Shown: positions 23,023 through 35,847 of the stretch, in pieces
Numbering within the stretch: position 1 is the stretch's first letter
Layout: every line of letters starts with the position of its first letter
Assembly (NCBI GenBank): GCA_021399435.1
Contig: JAJTUP010000006.1
Coordinates: forward strand, 1,550,001 to 1,614,000
Length of the DNA stretch: 64,000 nucleotides
Direction of reading: 5' to 3'
From: Diaporthe sp. PMI_573
Lineage: Eukaryota; Ascomycota; Sordariomycetes; Diaporthales; Diaporthaceae
The notes under the pieces: generated by a model
Databases searched by the model: none
Seen by the model: only the letters and a program-made list of their open reading frames with translations
What the model was told of the DNA's origin: nothing
Made by a program: the position numbers and the translations under genes

Positions 23023-24450
23023 ATGGACGGTTCATCATCCCGAAGTCCAGTCGCACAGTATCTCCCTTACGAGGGAGGGGAGCAAGCCAGACTCCTCGGC
23101 CCCGATGCCTGTCATGGGCCTTCTGACTCTGCAGGAGACCTTGCTCCTCCAATATCTGACCCAGATCAAGCAATCAAAATAAAGAGTAAAAGTCCACCCC
23201 AGCTGCTGAAACCGATCGACACATGGCGATCCTCGACCAGTCCTCATCCCGGAGGTATACGACCGACTCGATATGTTGGGCCAGAAACAACGAACAAAAC
23301 GGTAACTTCGAAAGTACAAAAATTCTGGGAGACAAACCGCAGCTGCATGTTAGTGGTGACATCATCCCTGTTCAGCTCGGCTATGGCTCTCTTCACCAAA
23401 CTCCTGGAGCTCGGTGACGATGGCATGGATGCGTTCCAGATTCTTTTCATCCGAATGGGGGTGACGACTCTCTGGTGTACCTCGTTGTTGTGCTGGAAAG
23501 GAAAACCTGAGTCTCTGATCGGACCCAAGGAAGTGAGGGGATTGTTGCTCTTGAGGGGAATCTCAGGTTTCTTTGGGATAGTCGGCATATGGTCTGCCAT
23601 AAAGTTCCTCAGCCTCGCCGACGCATCTGTGGTGACTTTCTTGACTCCATCGATCGTGGGGTTCCATTCCGCCATCTTTCTCCGCCAGCCTTACACTCGC
23701 AAGGAACAGTTGGCATCCTTGGTGGCTTTGGCAGGGGTCGTCTTCATTGCTCGGCCTTCCTTTCTGTTCGGTAAACTCTCGCCGAGCAGTCCTTCATCAC
23801 CGGCCCCAGGCGTGGCAGACGGCGGGCATACAGCTGCACAATATTCTGCAGAGGGAACTGAGAACGCAGCCCATCGCTTGACGGGGATATTGTTCGCACT
23901 GCTGAGCGCTTTTGGTGGTGCCGGTGCATTTATCGCCATCCGAGCCATTGGCGACAGGTGCCAGGTCCTTACGACGACCAACTTTTTTGCTGCATGCTGC
24001 ACTTTGATCAGCGCAGCGGCACTGACTATTGCCCCTCTGGTGGGATACGACCAGCCTCACATCCGGTTCGGGCTTCCGCATGACGACAGGCAGTGGTTTC
24101 TGGTGTCCATGATCACGGTCTGCGGCTTCCTCGCTCAGTGGTTTCTGACAGCAGGCCTGGGCAGCGAGAACAGGTCACACAAAGCGCCGGCCATGGTGTA
24201 CACGGGCATGTTGTGGACTGCTGGTTTCGATCGCTTCTTTCTTGGACAGAGCATGTACTGGTCTAGCCTTTTAGGTTGTGCCCTGATAGTTGGAAGTGCT
24301 GTATGGGTGGTCGCAATGCCCAAGACTGCGAACACGCCCAGCGCAGCTGGAGACGTAGAGAACTCTGGAGGCATGAGAGCCCAACAGACAGGTATAACGG
24401 AGGCAGAACAAGCGCAAGAGTCGGTCCAGATGCAGATTCTGCGTACCTAA
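23023..24450 (+). CDS. EamA/DMT-family membrane transporter
   Basis: Predicted multi-pass transporter of the drug/metabolite transporter superfamily with two EamA halves; substrate unknown. It is a single exon of 475 aa from ATG 23023 (MDGSSSRSPVAQY); an in-frame ATG at 22966 would add 19 residues. After an N-terminal cytosolic tail of about 100 residues, some ten hydrophobic segments follow. They include LVVTSSLFSSAMALFTKLLE, GISGFFGIVGIWSAIKFLSL, LASLVALAGVVFIARPSFLF, ILFALLSAFGGAGAFIAIRA and SLLGCALIVGSAVWVVAMP. The conserved ADASVVTFLTPSIVGFHSAI stretch is the typical EamA helix-4 region. A low-complexity Ser/Pro-rich loop separates the two halves. The absence of introns is ordinary for this family. 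Confidence 0.9.
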   Translation: MDGSSSRSPVAQYLPYEGGEQARLLGPDACHGPSDSAGDLAPPISDPDQAIKIKSKSPPQLLKPIDTWRSSTSPHPGGIRPTRYVGPETTNKTVTSKVQKFWETNRSCMLVVTSSLFSSAMALFTKLLELGDDGMDAFQILFIRMGVTTLWCTSLLCWKGKPESLIGPKEVRGLLLLRGISGFFGIVGIWSAIKFLSLADASVVTFLTPSIVGFHSAIFLRQPYTRKEQLASLVALAGVVFIARPSFLFGKLSPSSPSSPAPGVADGGHTAAQYSAEGTENAAHRLTGILFALLSAFGGAGAFIAIRAIGDRCQVLTTTNFFAACCTLISAAALTIAPLVGYDQPHIRFGLPHDDRQWFLVSMITVCGFLAQWFLTAGLGSENRSHKAPAMVYTGMLWTAGFDRFFLGQSMYWSSLLGCALIVGSAVWVVAMPKTANTPSAAGDVENSGGMRAQQTGITEAEQAQESVQMQILRT

Positions 24451-25184
24451 TCACTGAAAAGAGAAGTATATCGCGAACCAGAGAATTAGACACAGATCAT
24501 CACCTATACTATGACCACAGCACAGCCAGTGCTCAATAAGTACACAACGTCATTGCGGAGCCCCTGTGGCTTACTCACATTCTACCCGGCTATTTTGGAG
24601 GAGTTTGGCCTGTAGGAGATATCCTACAGGAGGTCATCCCGTAGGATGTTGGGCAGTGAGCACTTCCCTGGCGGTCCACTGTGGACGCGTAGCGGACACT
24701 CGAGCTAAGCTCGTTGGGGGTTTTGGTGTGAACGAAGAGAGCAAGTACGGATCGACCGAGGTCTTCGTCACTGGACGAGTTAGTCCTGTGCTCAGGGGCG
24801 TGACTTGAGATGCTTTGGATACTCGTCTAGTGTATTTACTTGGAAGTTTGGTGGAAGCTGTCAGGCTGCGTGGCTGCATAGGGAAGCTCGTGTCTTCAGG
24901 CGGCCCGTGCCCGCCCGTAGATCAGTCCAAAATTTGGGCAGGCTCGGGGCAAGTATGCAAGCTTCCAGCTCTTTACTGCCCCAGTGCGCGACAGAGAGGA
25001 CGTCCACCCCAGATCCCCATCCTACCAGCCTCGCTAGCCTTCTGCATCGCCAACATCGCAAACAGACTCACCCTGCTTCCAATTTTTCGTCTCTACCTGA
25101 CGCTGGATACCTCAGCATCTTGTTCCTTCCCACCTCTCCGCCTCATCCTCCTACCACCGTCTTTCCAGAGATCTCGCGAGCAAG
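24451..25184. other. Intergenic, RVB1 promoter
   Basis: This region lies between the EamA gene and RVB1. It contains a perfect inverted repeat at 24609-24630 and a pyrimidine-rich leader just before the RVB1 ATG. I see no gene. Confidence 0.6.
24609..24630. repeat. Perfect 9-bp inverted repeat with 4-bp spacer
   Basis: The arms cctgtagga and tcctacagg are separated by gata. A related half-site (cgtaggatg) lies 13 bp downstream. The element could form a short hairpin or bind a dimeric factor; it is about 555 bp upstream of the RVB1 start. Confidence 0.8.
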
Positions 25185-26770
<1,586 letters not shown>

Positions 26771-27799
26771 GGGCATTTGATGTATCTGGTCCACGGACCT
26801 TTTCTGTTACGCGTCGTACACAGACTCGTCATATTTCTAATTTCTCCAAGAATCGGTTTTCAGCGATGATACAAATGGGATGACCATGAAGGGAAAAGGG
26901 CCGGTTGGGAGTCATGAGTGCGCGTTGGTTTGGTCCAGAGACAAGGCGCTGGCTGGTCGTTCGTTTGCCGTCTCGCGACAACGGGCCCTCTCACTCGGAT
27001 CCACATTGCTCGCTGAGATAAACCAAATGTAAGATCACGTGGGTAGAGAATGGAAAAGCGTGCGGATTGCCGTATTTCGGCTGACATAGTCTTTGTTTCC
27101 AGCTTCACATTCCAGAGGCGGCCCATGACTGCCGTACCGACCGCTGCGCATTCCGATGGCTGTTGTCGTGGTTGCAAAGCATATAATCCAATGTCTTGTC
27201 CTGGGCAATCTATCACTTCGGCCTGAAGGGGTCACTGCGAACGGAATTCGCAAACGCTGAACAAAGAAGCCGCTGTTGGCGCCGTTTCGCTCCCAGTAGT
27301 CTCCCGCCCCTCTCCCGAGACAAAGACTTCCCACCCAATTGCCCCCAGCCGATTGCCTCATCATCACCAACACCCCAATAATGGCAGCCAGGACAGCCGG
27401 CCATAAGGCTATTGAGAGGGAAGAGAGCTAGCCTAGTCATTGTCAGTTCGCCCGTGAATTGGTGAAGAGGAACACATCTCACAAAGCAGACAATCCAACA
27501 AGACCTTGGTGGTCATTTTTGCCCCTAACATGATGTTGTGGATGTCCATTTCCTTCTTGGACCCCATGACTCTTCCATTCGCCTTGCTCAATTGCTGAGA
27601 TTCGACTGGCGTAACCGCTCACCTCACGGGCAGCCACCACTGACCGCATCTGGACCCTGACCGACAGGACTCACCGAACAATTCCATTTGGCCCCTGAAC
27701 CTGGGTTCTGTCCAGTCGGTCTGACTTGTCTCCTGCTGCCTCCCAGCTGTTCCAATTCTTACCTCGTTTGCCCAACCAGCCAGCAAGGTCACCTGCAAA
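26771..27799. other. Intergenic, promoter of HMG-box gene
   Basis: This 1.0-kb region lies between RVB1 and the HMG-box gene. I see no gene or strong repeat. The last 200 bp are pyrimidine-rich, as in a leader. Confidence 0.6.
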
Positions 27800-30438
27800 A
27801 TGACAGACGTAGCCACCAATCCTGCCTCTTCCTCTGCCCCTTCCCCTTCTCACCCGCTCACTCCTCCTCATGCCCTCACATCACCTACCGGCAGCACACA
27901 TGCCATGTCTACGAGATCCAGCAGCGGTCTTGCGAGGCAGCAGCCATCATCCACACAAGAGGAGCAGCAGCAGCAGCAGCAATTCACTCGGCCACATTCT
28001 CCTCCGAGGGAAACTCACGGGCTCCCTTCTGTCCCTGGGCGACTCACCAGGAAACGGGCACAGTCCATCAACATTGAGGAGGCAAACCACCCCAGGCTTG
28101 AAGGGCTGGCCATCCGCTCCCCGGCTCTGGTGGGGACACCTCCGCCTTCAGCTACCACGACGGATCTCATATGCATCTGTCCTGCGCCACCGAAAGTTCC
28201 AAGACCTCGCAACGGTATGTTTTATCATTAATCTACAATTGCGTCTCCAGCCCTTGCACGGTGTGCTCTGTTGTTGTCCTCCCCGACGTTGCTGATAGTT
28301 CCGTTCCCTCTCGTCTGTTCCTGAGACGCAACTCGGACCTCATCTTCTTTGTTCGTCTGCGTCAAAAAGTTGCTGTGACAACCTAAGAATCTTCATTGGC
28401 TGATGTGTAGCAATTTCTGGTTTTCTTGTGAACAGCCTTCATCCTTTACCGCCAACATCACCAAGCTGGTGTGGTCCTGAAATACCCCGGCCTAGCGAAC
28501 CCGGAGATCTCAAAGATCATTGGTGAGCTGTGGCGTGAGGAGACTGAGGAAATCAAAAACTACTGGAAACGTCTTGCGGAGGAAGAAAAGGCCCGGCACC
28601 AGCGCCAGTATCCACAATACAAATACCAGCCTCGCCGTGGTGGGAAAGGGGGCCCATCAGCCAGACCTGCTTCTGCATCGGGGGAGGATCCAGGGCGGTG
28701 TCCAAAGTGCCAGGGACGGTATATCGCCACGCCTAGGACGCCTTCGACACCATTCATTGCGGGTGGCCATCACGGGTACCCGCTGGGCTCATCCGCAATG
28801 CAGCCATTCATTGCCAATAACCCTCGGGTGATTGAGCAAGTACAGCAACATCACAGGCCCGTGATGGACATGGGCCCTCCGCAGCATGGAGCGGACCCTC
28901 GCCGTATGCCGTACTACCCCCAGCATCAAGAGCAGCTCCGGACGATCGAAGAATATGACGGCTTGCCTCCTCATATGTCAAAGAGACGAACGCAAAACGA
29001 CGACTACGACATGATGTCGCCGGCCGAGGCAAAGCGACGACGGGTTGCCGACCGAGGTCGTTCACCTGATCCCATGTTGCCCATTTCGCAGCATCCACAG
29101 CACATTCAACAGTCCATATCATCTCCGGTCAACTATGCCGCCCACGTCCCAGGTACCCGGCGAGCTTCCTCCATCAGCAGCAGTGCTTACCCCGGAACGC
29201 CTGGGAGCAGCACATTTGGCCCAGGACCGATGGTTCCTCTTCCACGTCCACGCATGCCTACAGGCCCGAGTGGTTTGCAGCAGGACACGACTATGATGGC
29301 TCCCCCTCCTCGCCCGAATCGGCAATTCAGTACTGGCGCCCCACCGCCATCAGCCGGCCCGGCCTCGCGCAACAACTCCACATACGACGAGTCTCTGACA
29401 CTGGCACCGTTGCAGATCCCCACGTCGCCCACACAAGCCTCTGATGCAAGCGGCGCCCGAACACTCTCGGGTGGTGGTGTCACCGGCCTGGGGATCGTAA
29501 ACCAACAGGGTCTGTCAAGGGACAGTCAGGCGAGAGGCATCGAGGCCATGGTCATGAGCATCCCGTACATGAACAAGCTTGATGTCTTGCGCAAGATCAG
29601 CCCTCCTCTCGGGCCACCTGCACCGGGAAGCCCCTTGGCCGAGACGAGAGGACCGGTGATAGCTATTGAGGGCGCCAGTGCGGCACTGATGCGGGAGGTT
29701 AAGCCGGTGATAGAGAGAGCACTGGGGCAGTCGGGGGAGTGTGAGACCAAGATCTGGACCGACTCATCCTCAGCCAACCAGAAAGACGCATCCGGTGCTC
29801 GTAGCCCCGGAAACAAGGGCGACGGTGACGATACAGAGATGAGTGGTACACGGGACAAGGACAAGGACAGCACTGAAAGCCGAAGCGGCAGCCTGGGCAG
29901 CGGCAGTGCGGGCAGCGGTACTACCAAGAAAGATGCCAGCGGCACCGTCGGTCCGAGCTCACACGCAACGGGGACGTTCAAGTACCTGCAGACCATCATG
30001 AAGTGGCACTCCAAATCAGCCGAGATGATCAAGCACATCACAACCAAGCAGTCAGCGCCTGCTTCTACCTCGAAGCCCCTTCTCCCGGTGGCACTCGTAC
30101 CTGATGGGTTCAGTCTCACACTGTCGGACAAGTTCGCGTCCACGGTCGCCATCACGGACCCGTACTCGCCCGTGGACCACTGGCAGTGGATGGCAACGCT
30201 GTGGCGAGGCATTGTGGGGCCGGACCTAGTAGTGTACATTCGAGCTTCGACGTCAGAGGAGCTGGCGAGGAGCGGTGGCAGTGCCGTCGAGTACCGAGCC
30301 CCTGGTATCATGATCGTGAGGGTCGACGCCGAGAAGGGAACAATCGATGAGAAGACAGAGAGAAGGCTGGCATTTGAGCTGATGGAGTGGGTCAGAGCGG
30401 GAAGTTTCAGAGACGGGTTTTCCTTTGGAGACGATTGA
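27800..30438 (+). CDS. HMG-box (SOX/MATA_HMG-type) transcription factor
   Basis: Sequence-specific HMG-box DNA-binding protein, probably nuclear. Exons 27800-28214 and 28436-30438 encode 805 aa; the 221-bp intron splits the HMG box after RPRN. The box spans about residues 132-205: PRPRNAFILYRQHHQAGVVL, then ISKIIGELWREETEEIKNYW and EEEKARHQRQYPQYKY. This is the MATA/Ste11/Rfg1-like arrangement of fungal regulators. Outside the box the protein is low complexity: Gln run at about 55-61, then Pro/Ser/Gly-rich stretches. A conserved-looking C-terminal region begins near FKYLQTIMKWHSKSAEMIKH. Relatives regulate mating, filamentation or hypoxic genes, so the role here cannot be set from sequence. 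Start is the first ATG; a second in-frame ATG is at 27905. Confidence 0.9.
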
Positions 30439-31024
30439 GTGAAGGTCACAATCAGCAATGGACAAAAGACAGTGGTGCGCGAAAGGACAGGGCAGAGGAA
30501 GGGAATATTGGCAGGACTGGAGCTGTGACGACGACGGTGGTGGTGACAGGCGGTGCTCTGTCATCTCACCCACGCGAACAAACTATGATTGTATTTAGAT
30601 TCTCTTTCCTTACTGTAGCTATGCGAGCTGAAAAATAATACCGTTTGAATCCAAGCAGCAGTCTGGGATTGGATTGTTTCATCAGAGGGTGTGCTATAGA
30701 CGTTGCGAGACCGACAAACAGTGCAGCTCGTGTTAGTGCGTCAGGGGTTTGAACCCGACGGCTCCCCGTTGTGAAACCGCACAGCACTAACACAGTAGCT
30801 CCCGGGGCTAGGACGTCGTCCCTGCATTGTCCTTGCCGCCTCTTGAGTGCTCAGCAGTGAGCAGCAAGAGTGCCAACACCCGCGTCGGTCATTGGACGCG
30901 ACAAGTAAACAGCTCCGTGTCAGCGCCTTGCCGACATCATCAACGACGACAACGACAGCGCCTACTCTACGAAATGTCCATCCGATAACAAGCAAAATAC
31001 GACGAGCATTGGCCTCCCGTCAAA
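30439..31024. other. Intergenic between HMG-box gene and dynactin
   Basis: This 586-bp gap contains the 3' end of the HMG gene, the dynactin promoter and a 64-bp stem-loop element (separate entry). Confidence 0.6.
30730..30793. other. 64-bp cloverleaf-like inverted-repeat element
   Basis: Perfect 10-bp terminal arms, gtgttagtgc and gcactaacac, enclose 44 bp. Read on the minus strand, the interior holds a 4-bp hairpin (tgtg/caca) and a second hairpin containing gggttcaaacccc. The latter matches the RNA polymerase III B-box/T-arm consensus GGTTCRANNCC. The overall shape is tRNA-like, but about ten nucleotides are missing for a normal anticodon arm. It may be a tRNA-derived remnant, a small structured RNA or a short inverted-repeat element. 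Confidence 0.5.
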
Positions 31025-34000
31025 ATGGTCGACCTGGAAGTGGCAGCAGGGCAGGTTGTCCGCCTAGCTGACGGCCGCAATGCCGTCGTTCGCTTCGTCG
31101 GCGAGACGGCTTTCGCGGCCGGCGTCTGGGTCGGCGTCGAGCTGGACGACGGCACGGGCAAGAATGATGGCAGTGTCCAGGGCGAGCGGTACTTTGACTG
31201 TGCTATGGGCAATGGCATGTTCGTGCGGCCCACCGCCGTCGCTGTCATTGCCCAGCCGCCGCCGAAACCAAAGCCTACCACAACAGCCACAAGGAAGACA
31301 AGCACATCAAGGCCGAGTAGCATGTTCACCTCGGGATCGAGGACCGCGAGCACGTCTCTTGATACTGGGGTCGGGAGAAGGAAGAGCTTGAATGCCCCCA
31401 GCCCTAGTCCGGGCCCGAGGACGTCACGCCCTTCTAGCATTGCAAGGGTGAGCATACCGTTCCTACGCATATTTTGTGCGACAGCCTGTACCAATTCTAA
31501 TACAATACCAATCTGCAGTCGCCTACCAAGTCTCCTACAAAGCAGCTCGGAACTGCCTCGTCAAGTGCCGCAACCTCCCGAACGGGCACCCCAGCGAATG
31601 CACGAGGAACTGCGACTACCAAAGCTCGAGCTGCTTCAGCTACGACGCGGTCATCTATGGGCCCTCCGGCTGTTCCAGCATCCCGAGTAGGCCGCCAAGC
31701 GTCAGTCTCGGCTGCAGGGCCCTCCCGGCCCACCACAACAACAAGGACTGCGAGCAACCGGCTATCTCTGGCCACAGGCAAAGCCCGTCCCGAGGCATCA
31801 AAACGCAGCTCTCAAGGCTCACAGTCCGGCGCGGAAAAGGGGACCTCTATCGACAGGGGTGCCACCCCACAGAGGGCTAGCAGCGATGAAGACTCGCCGT
31901 CGCAGCCGAGGAACGCGGCGTTGGAGAATCTCAGTGCCACGGCAGAGACTGACCCCGCGAGAAGGGTGTCGAGGCCCACGACACAAGCCCTGCAGGCCTC
32001 GAACCGAGAGATCGAAGACTTGAAGGCCAAGTTGAGGGTCATGGAAAGGAAACGCATGGAAGATCGAGACAAGCTCAAGGATCTGGACAAGATTCAGGGT
32101 GAACGGGACAAGTTCGAAGGGATCATACATAAGCTGCAGGCCAAGTACGCGCCGCAGCAGCAGGAGAATACGGAACTGCGGAAGATGCTCAAGGAAGCGG
32201 AAGAAAGACTCAATTCGGTCGAGGCTATGCAAGCTGAGCATGAGACCACGCTAGAGCTGGCGACTCTGGATCGTGAGATGGCCGAGGAGACTGCCGAGGT
32301 ACTGAAGGTCGAAGTTGAGGCGTTGAAAGAAAAAACCGAGGAGCTCGAGCTCGAGCTCGAGATCCTGAGAGAGGAAAATTCCGAGTACACCAAAGGCATG
32401 TCCCCGGAAGAAAAGGCTAGCACAAACTGGATTCAGATGGAGAGGAACAATGAACGATTACGTGATGCTCTCATTCGTCTCCGAGATATCACACAGCAGC
32501 AAGAAGAAGAGTTCCGGGACCAGATCAAGAGCCTGGAAGAGGACGTCACGGAACTCACCACCGTCAAAGAGCAGCACGAGACCGCCAAGGGCAAGCTGGC
32601 GCAAGCGGAGGCGATGGTCGAGGATCTTCGGCAACAGCTCGACACGGCTCTTGGTGCTGAAGACATGATTGAGGATCTTACGGAGCGCAACATGAGTCAG
32701 GCCGAGCAGCTTGAAGAACTCAAGGCCATTATCGACGACCTGGAAAATCTCAAGGAAGTTAATGACGAGCTTGAGATCAATCACGTTCAAAACGAAAAGG
32801 AACTCCAAGAGGAGATCGACTTCAAAGATAGCGTCATCGCAGAGCAGGCGAGACGTGCCGCAGAACAGGAGACCATGATGGAGGACATGGAATATACCCT
32901 CTCTAGGTTCCGCGAGCTCGTCACCAATCTGCAAAGTGACCTGCAGGACATGAAGGCATCGCAAGCTGTATCGGACACGGAGTCAGAGAAGCTGAACAGT
33001 CGGTCGAGAGCCATGGAGGACCTGACGATGAGGCTGCAAATCTCCGCGGAGAAAGCACAAGCCAAGACAATCGACCTCGAGTTGCGGCGACTGGAGGCCC
33101 AGGAAGCAGAGCAACATCTGGAGATCGTCAAGATGTTCTTGCCAGACAGTTACCAGACTGACCGCGATTCTGTTCTGGCCCTTCTGCGATTCAGGAGGCT
33201 GGCGTTCAAGGCGAATCTGCTGCACCAATTCATTCAGGAGAGAGTCAAGGGCCATGCGCACCCTGGCCACGAGGACGATGTGCTGTCGGGCTGCGATGCA
33301 ATGGACAAGCTCACCTGGGTGTCGTCGATGTGCGAGAGATTCGTCAACTCCATCAGCCACTGCTCGCTTGACCAATTTGCCAAGTATGCAGGTGCGCTGT
33401 ACGAGCTTGAGCCCGTGGAGCGAGCCTTGAACCAATGGATTGAGGGCTTGAAGAAGGACGAGCTGAAGGAGAAGCAATGTGCAAGCGAGCTGCAACGCAC
33501 CATCGCCCTCATGACGCATCTCGGCGAGGTCCACATATCAGGTGACCTGGAGAGCTTCGCAGACGATGTTTACATGAAGACGGTGATGATGCAGAGCCAT
33601 CTCGAATCCGCTGCTACAGCTTTTACCACGTTGCAAACCATGGTGCAGCGGATAATCCCTTCAGTGAGCGAGGACGACGAAGTTGCACAGTATTTCATCA
33701 GGAAGGCGGATGCTGTCATCACACAGACCCGCAGCACCAAGGTCATCTCAGGTAGAACTGTCAAGGCGCTTGAGGACTTGAAGCTGCGCTCTTTGGCGCT
33801 GCCCCATGAGACTAAGGAAGTCTTCCAGCGATGTGAAGAGACTTCGCAGGAACTTGCAGAACTTGCTCGCTGCATTGGGCTAGACCTTCATCAATTGTTG
33901 CACGAGGAAGGCCGAACAGAGCCCTACACACATCTCGAGGTACAAGACCGTGTGCGAAAGACCGTCTTTGCGGTGGCCAGCTCGGACGAGTCGGATCTCT

Positions 34001-35079
34001 TCGCAACGTACCTAAACAAGCTCCGCACGCTCACTGGCGAGATCAGCGACCTTTCGCAGCTTGCGTCCGACTTCACACAGACCCAAGAGTTTGAGCGCAA
34101 CCCGGCACCCTGGATCATGCGTTCTCAGGAACTCAGAGCCGTCAAAACCGTCCCTGTCGACGCCGAGGAGGAGCTCCGACACCTCAAAGAGGAATACAAT
34201 GAGGCCCGCCGTGCCGTCGCGCAGCGCGAGGAGAGTCTCAGCACGGCGATGCTCAAGATCGAGACCCTCGAGTCGCGCATGCGCGACGCGACAGCCAAGG
34301 CGAACAGGATCACGGACTTGGAGTTGCAGATCGAGAAGTCGGGCGGCAACGTTGCATCCCTAAAGGAGGACATCGAGAAGCAGGACCGCGAGCTGAAGAT
34401 GCTCGAGGCAGACAGGGACAAGTGGAAGAAGATTGCGGGCGACTCGCGCGCGTTCAGCGAGGCAGCGGCGGGCACAAAGGCGGGCAAGGAGATGGCGGTC
34501 GCGACGGCGCGGGAGATGGATACGCTCAAGGAAGAGATCATCAGCCTGCAGTCGGCGGTGAGGTATCTCAGGGAGGACAACAGGCGGGCGAGGCTCACGG
34601 AGCAGAGCGGGCACGACTGGCTGTCCGAGCCGGTGAAGAGGCCGACGCCGGTGCAGGAGCAGCGCAGGAAGCTGGTGGTCGCGGAGGGGAGAGACGTGCT
34701 CGGCGAGCTGGTTCGGATGGCCACCGAGGCCAAGGTGTACGACCTGGGAGAGCTGCCGGCGGACAAGCTGGCGTGGAAGAGCGCGAGGAGCACGCCGCAG
34801 TACCACGCCGCCAGGCAAATGGAGGACCTCGCCGCCTGGCAGAGCTGGCGCGACAGCGTCGCCCGCAAGGGCCAGGTCCTGTCGGGTCAGCAGCAGCAGC
34901 AGCAGCAGCACCGCGGCAAGGACGGCGTCTCCGTCAGGAAGGCGAGGAACGCCGCCGCCGCGAGGCTGCATATCCGCCTGCCGGACAGTCAGGGGAAGGT
35001 GGCGTCTGGCGGCCACGACGTTCGCATCATGGGCTCGAGGGAGTGGGATGGCCTGCAGGGGCGGTTGGCCGCAATCTAG
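31025..35079 (+). CDS. ro-3: Dynactin p150Glued subunit (ro-3 type)
   Basis: The large dynactin subunit, which links dynein to microtubules and cargo; in Neurospora it is needed for nuclear movement and hyphal form. Exons 31025-31447 and 31519-35079 encode 1327 aa. The CAP-Gly domain fills about residues 5-75, with the GKNDGSVQGERYF signature (GKNDG at 45-49). A basic Ser/Thr/Pro-rich linker follows, then long coiled coils (about 235-560). The Dynactin-family globular region starts near SVLALLRFRRLAFKANLLHQ, and a second coiled coil spans about 1020-1130. A polyglutamine run encoded by seven CAG codons lies near the C-terminus (34888-34908). The start follows from the immediate CAP-Gly domain. 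Confidence 0.96.
34888..34908 (+). repeat. (CAG)7 run inside dynactin
   Basis: Seven CAG codons give a short polyglutamine tract in the C-terminal tail of the dynactin subunit. It is a site of likely length variation between strains. Confidence 0.9.
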
Positions 35080-35847
35080 AGCGATTGATATACCTGTTGG
35101 CACCAGCAGAGCATATAGAGAGATACCACTGTGACATGAATTTGCTTTCTTTTCTTTTACCACCTGCCTCACTATACCGTTTCAAGCTTTTGGTCTTGTG
35201 AGGTCTTGTGAGGTCTTGCCGTCGTGTTGAGGAAGTGTTCGTCACACCAGATTCATGTATACAGTGTTGGATTGATATCTATCTTATGTAGACTTTGACC
35301 ATGCCTTTGAACTTGCAAATGCCTTCAGTCAGAACACGCGGGGCGAGACCGGATGATGAATAAGACCATTTGCCATCTGAGTCGGCACCTGGTTTTCAGG
35401 TCTTGAAACAAGCGGCTTTTTGGCCCAAAACGTGCAGGAAAAGGGTAGAGCAGCTAGCTCTTGGGTCTGGACAGTAAAGTTCTCATTTGTTGATATCAAT
35501 CAACCATGCAGATCACGACCGAAGCCCTGTTCATCCATGCCAGAACGATCACTTTTCCAGCAGATTCACGAAGCGAGTGAGATACATTTAGATGCAACCA
35601 CAGCATCATGCACCGCAAATGTCCTGTTCCTCCACTTTATAGTGTTAAATACAATGACAGGTTTGTTCTGGATACAAATATTTTGTAATGTATTCTCCGG
35701 AGACATTCCACTCGAGCTCTTTCCTGGCCCAGAAATCACAGCCGATAGTTTTTGCGCACCCCAGCCTTTCTCATGTTGTAATTGCAAAAAACAAGATGGT
35801 ATCTTGTCCTGCATGATAGAGAAATCTGACCTGGCCGATTGTGTCAC
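35080..35847. other. Convergent intergenic region dynactin / FTR1
   Basis: This holds the 3' flanks of two convergent genes. Two short frames (about 140 and 93 codons) near 35420-35850 overlap on opposite strands and have no recognisable features. I see no gene. Confidence 0.6.

Noticed and set aside
30730..30793. Functional tRNA gene
   Set aside because: The acceptor-like stem and B box are present, but the length is about ten bases short and no proper anticodon arm or A box can be placed. I list it only as a structured element.
34422..35201. 259-codon frame inside the dynactin gene
   Set aside because: It lies in another frame of the conserved dynactin C-terminus and is Gly/Ala/Arg-rich, typical of a shadow.
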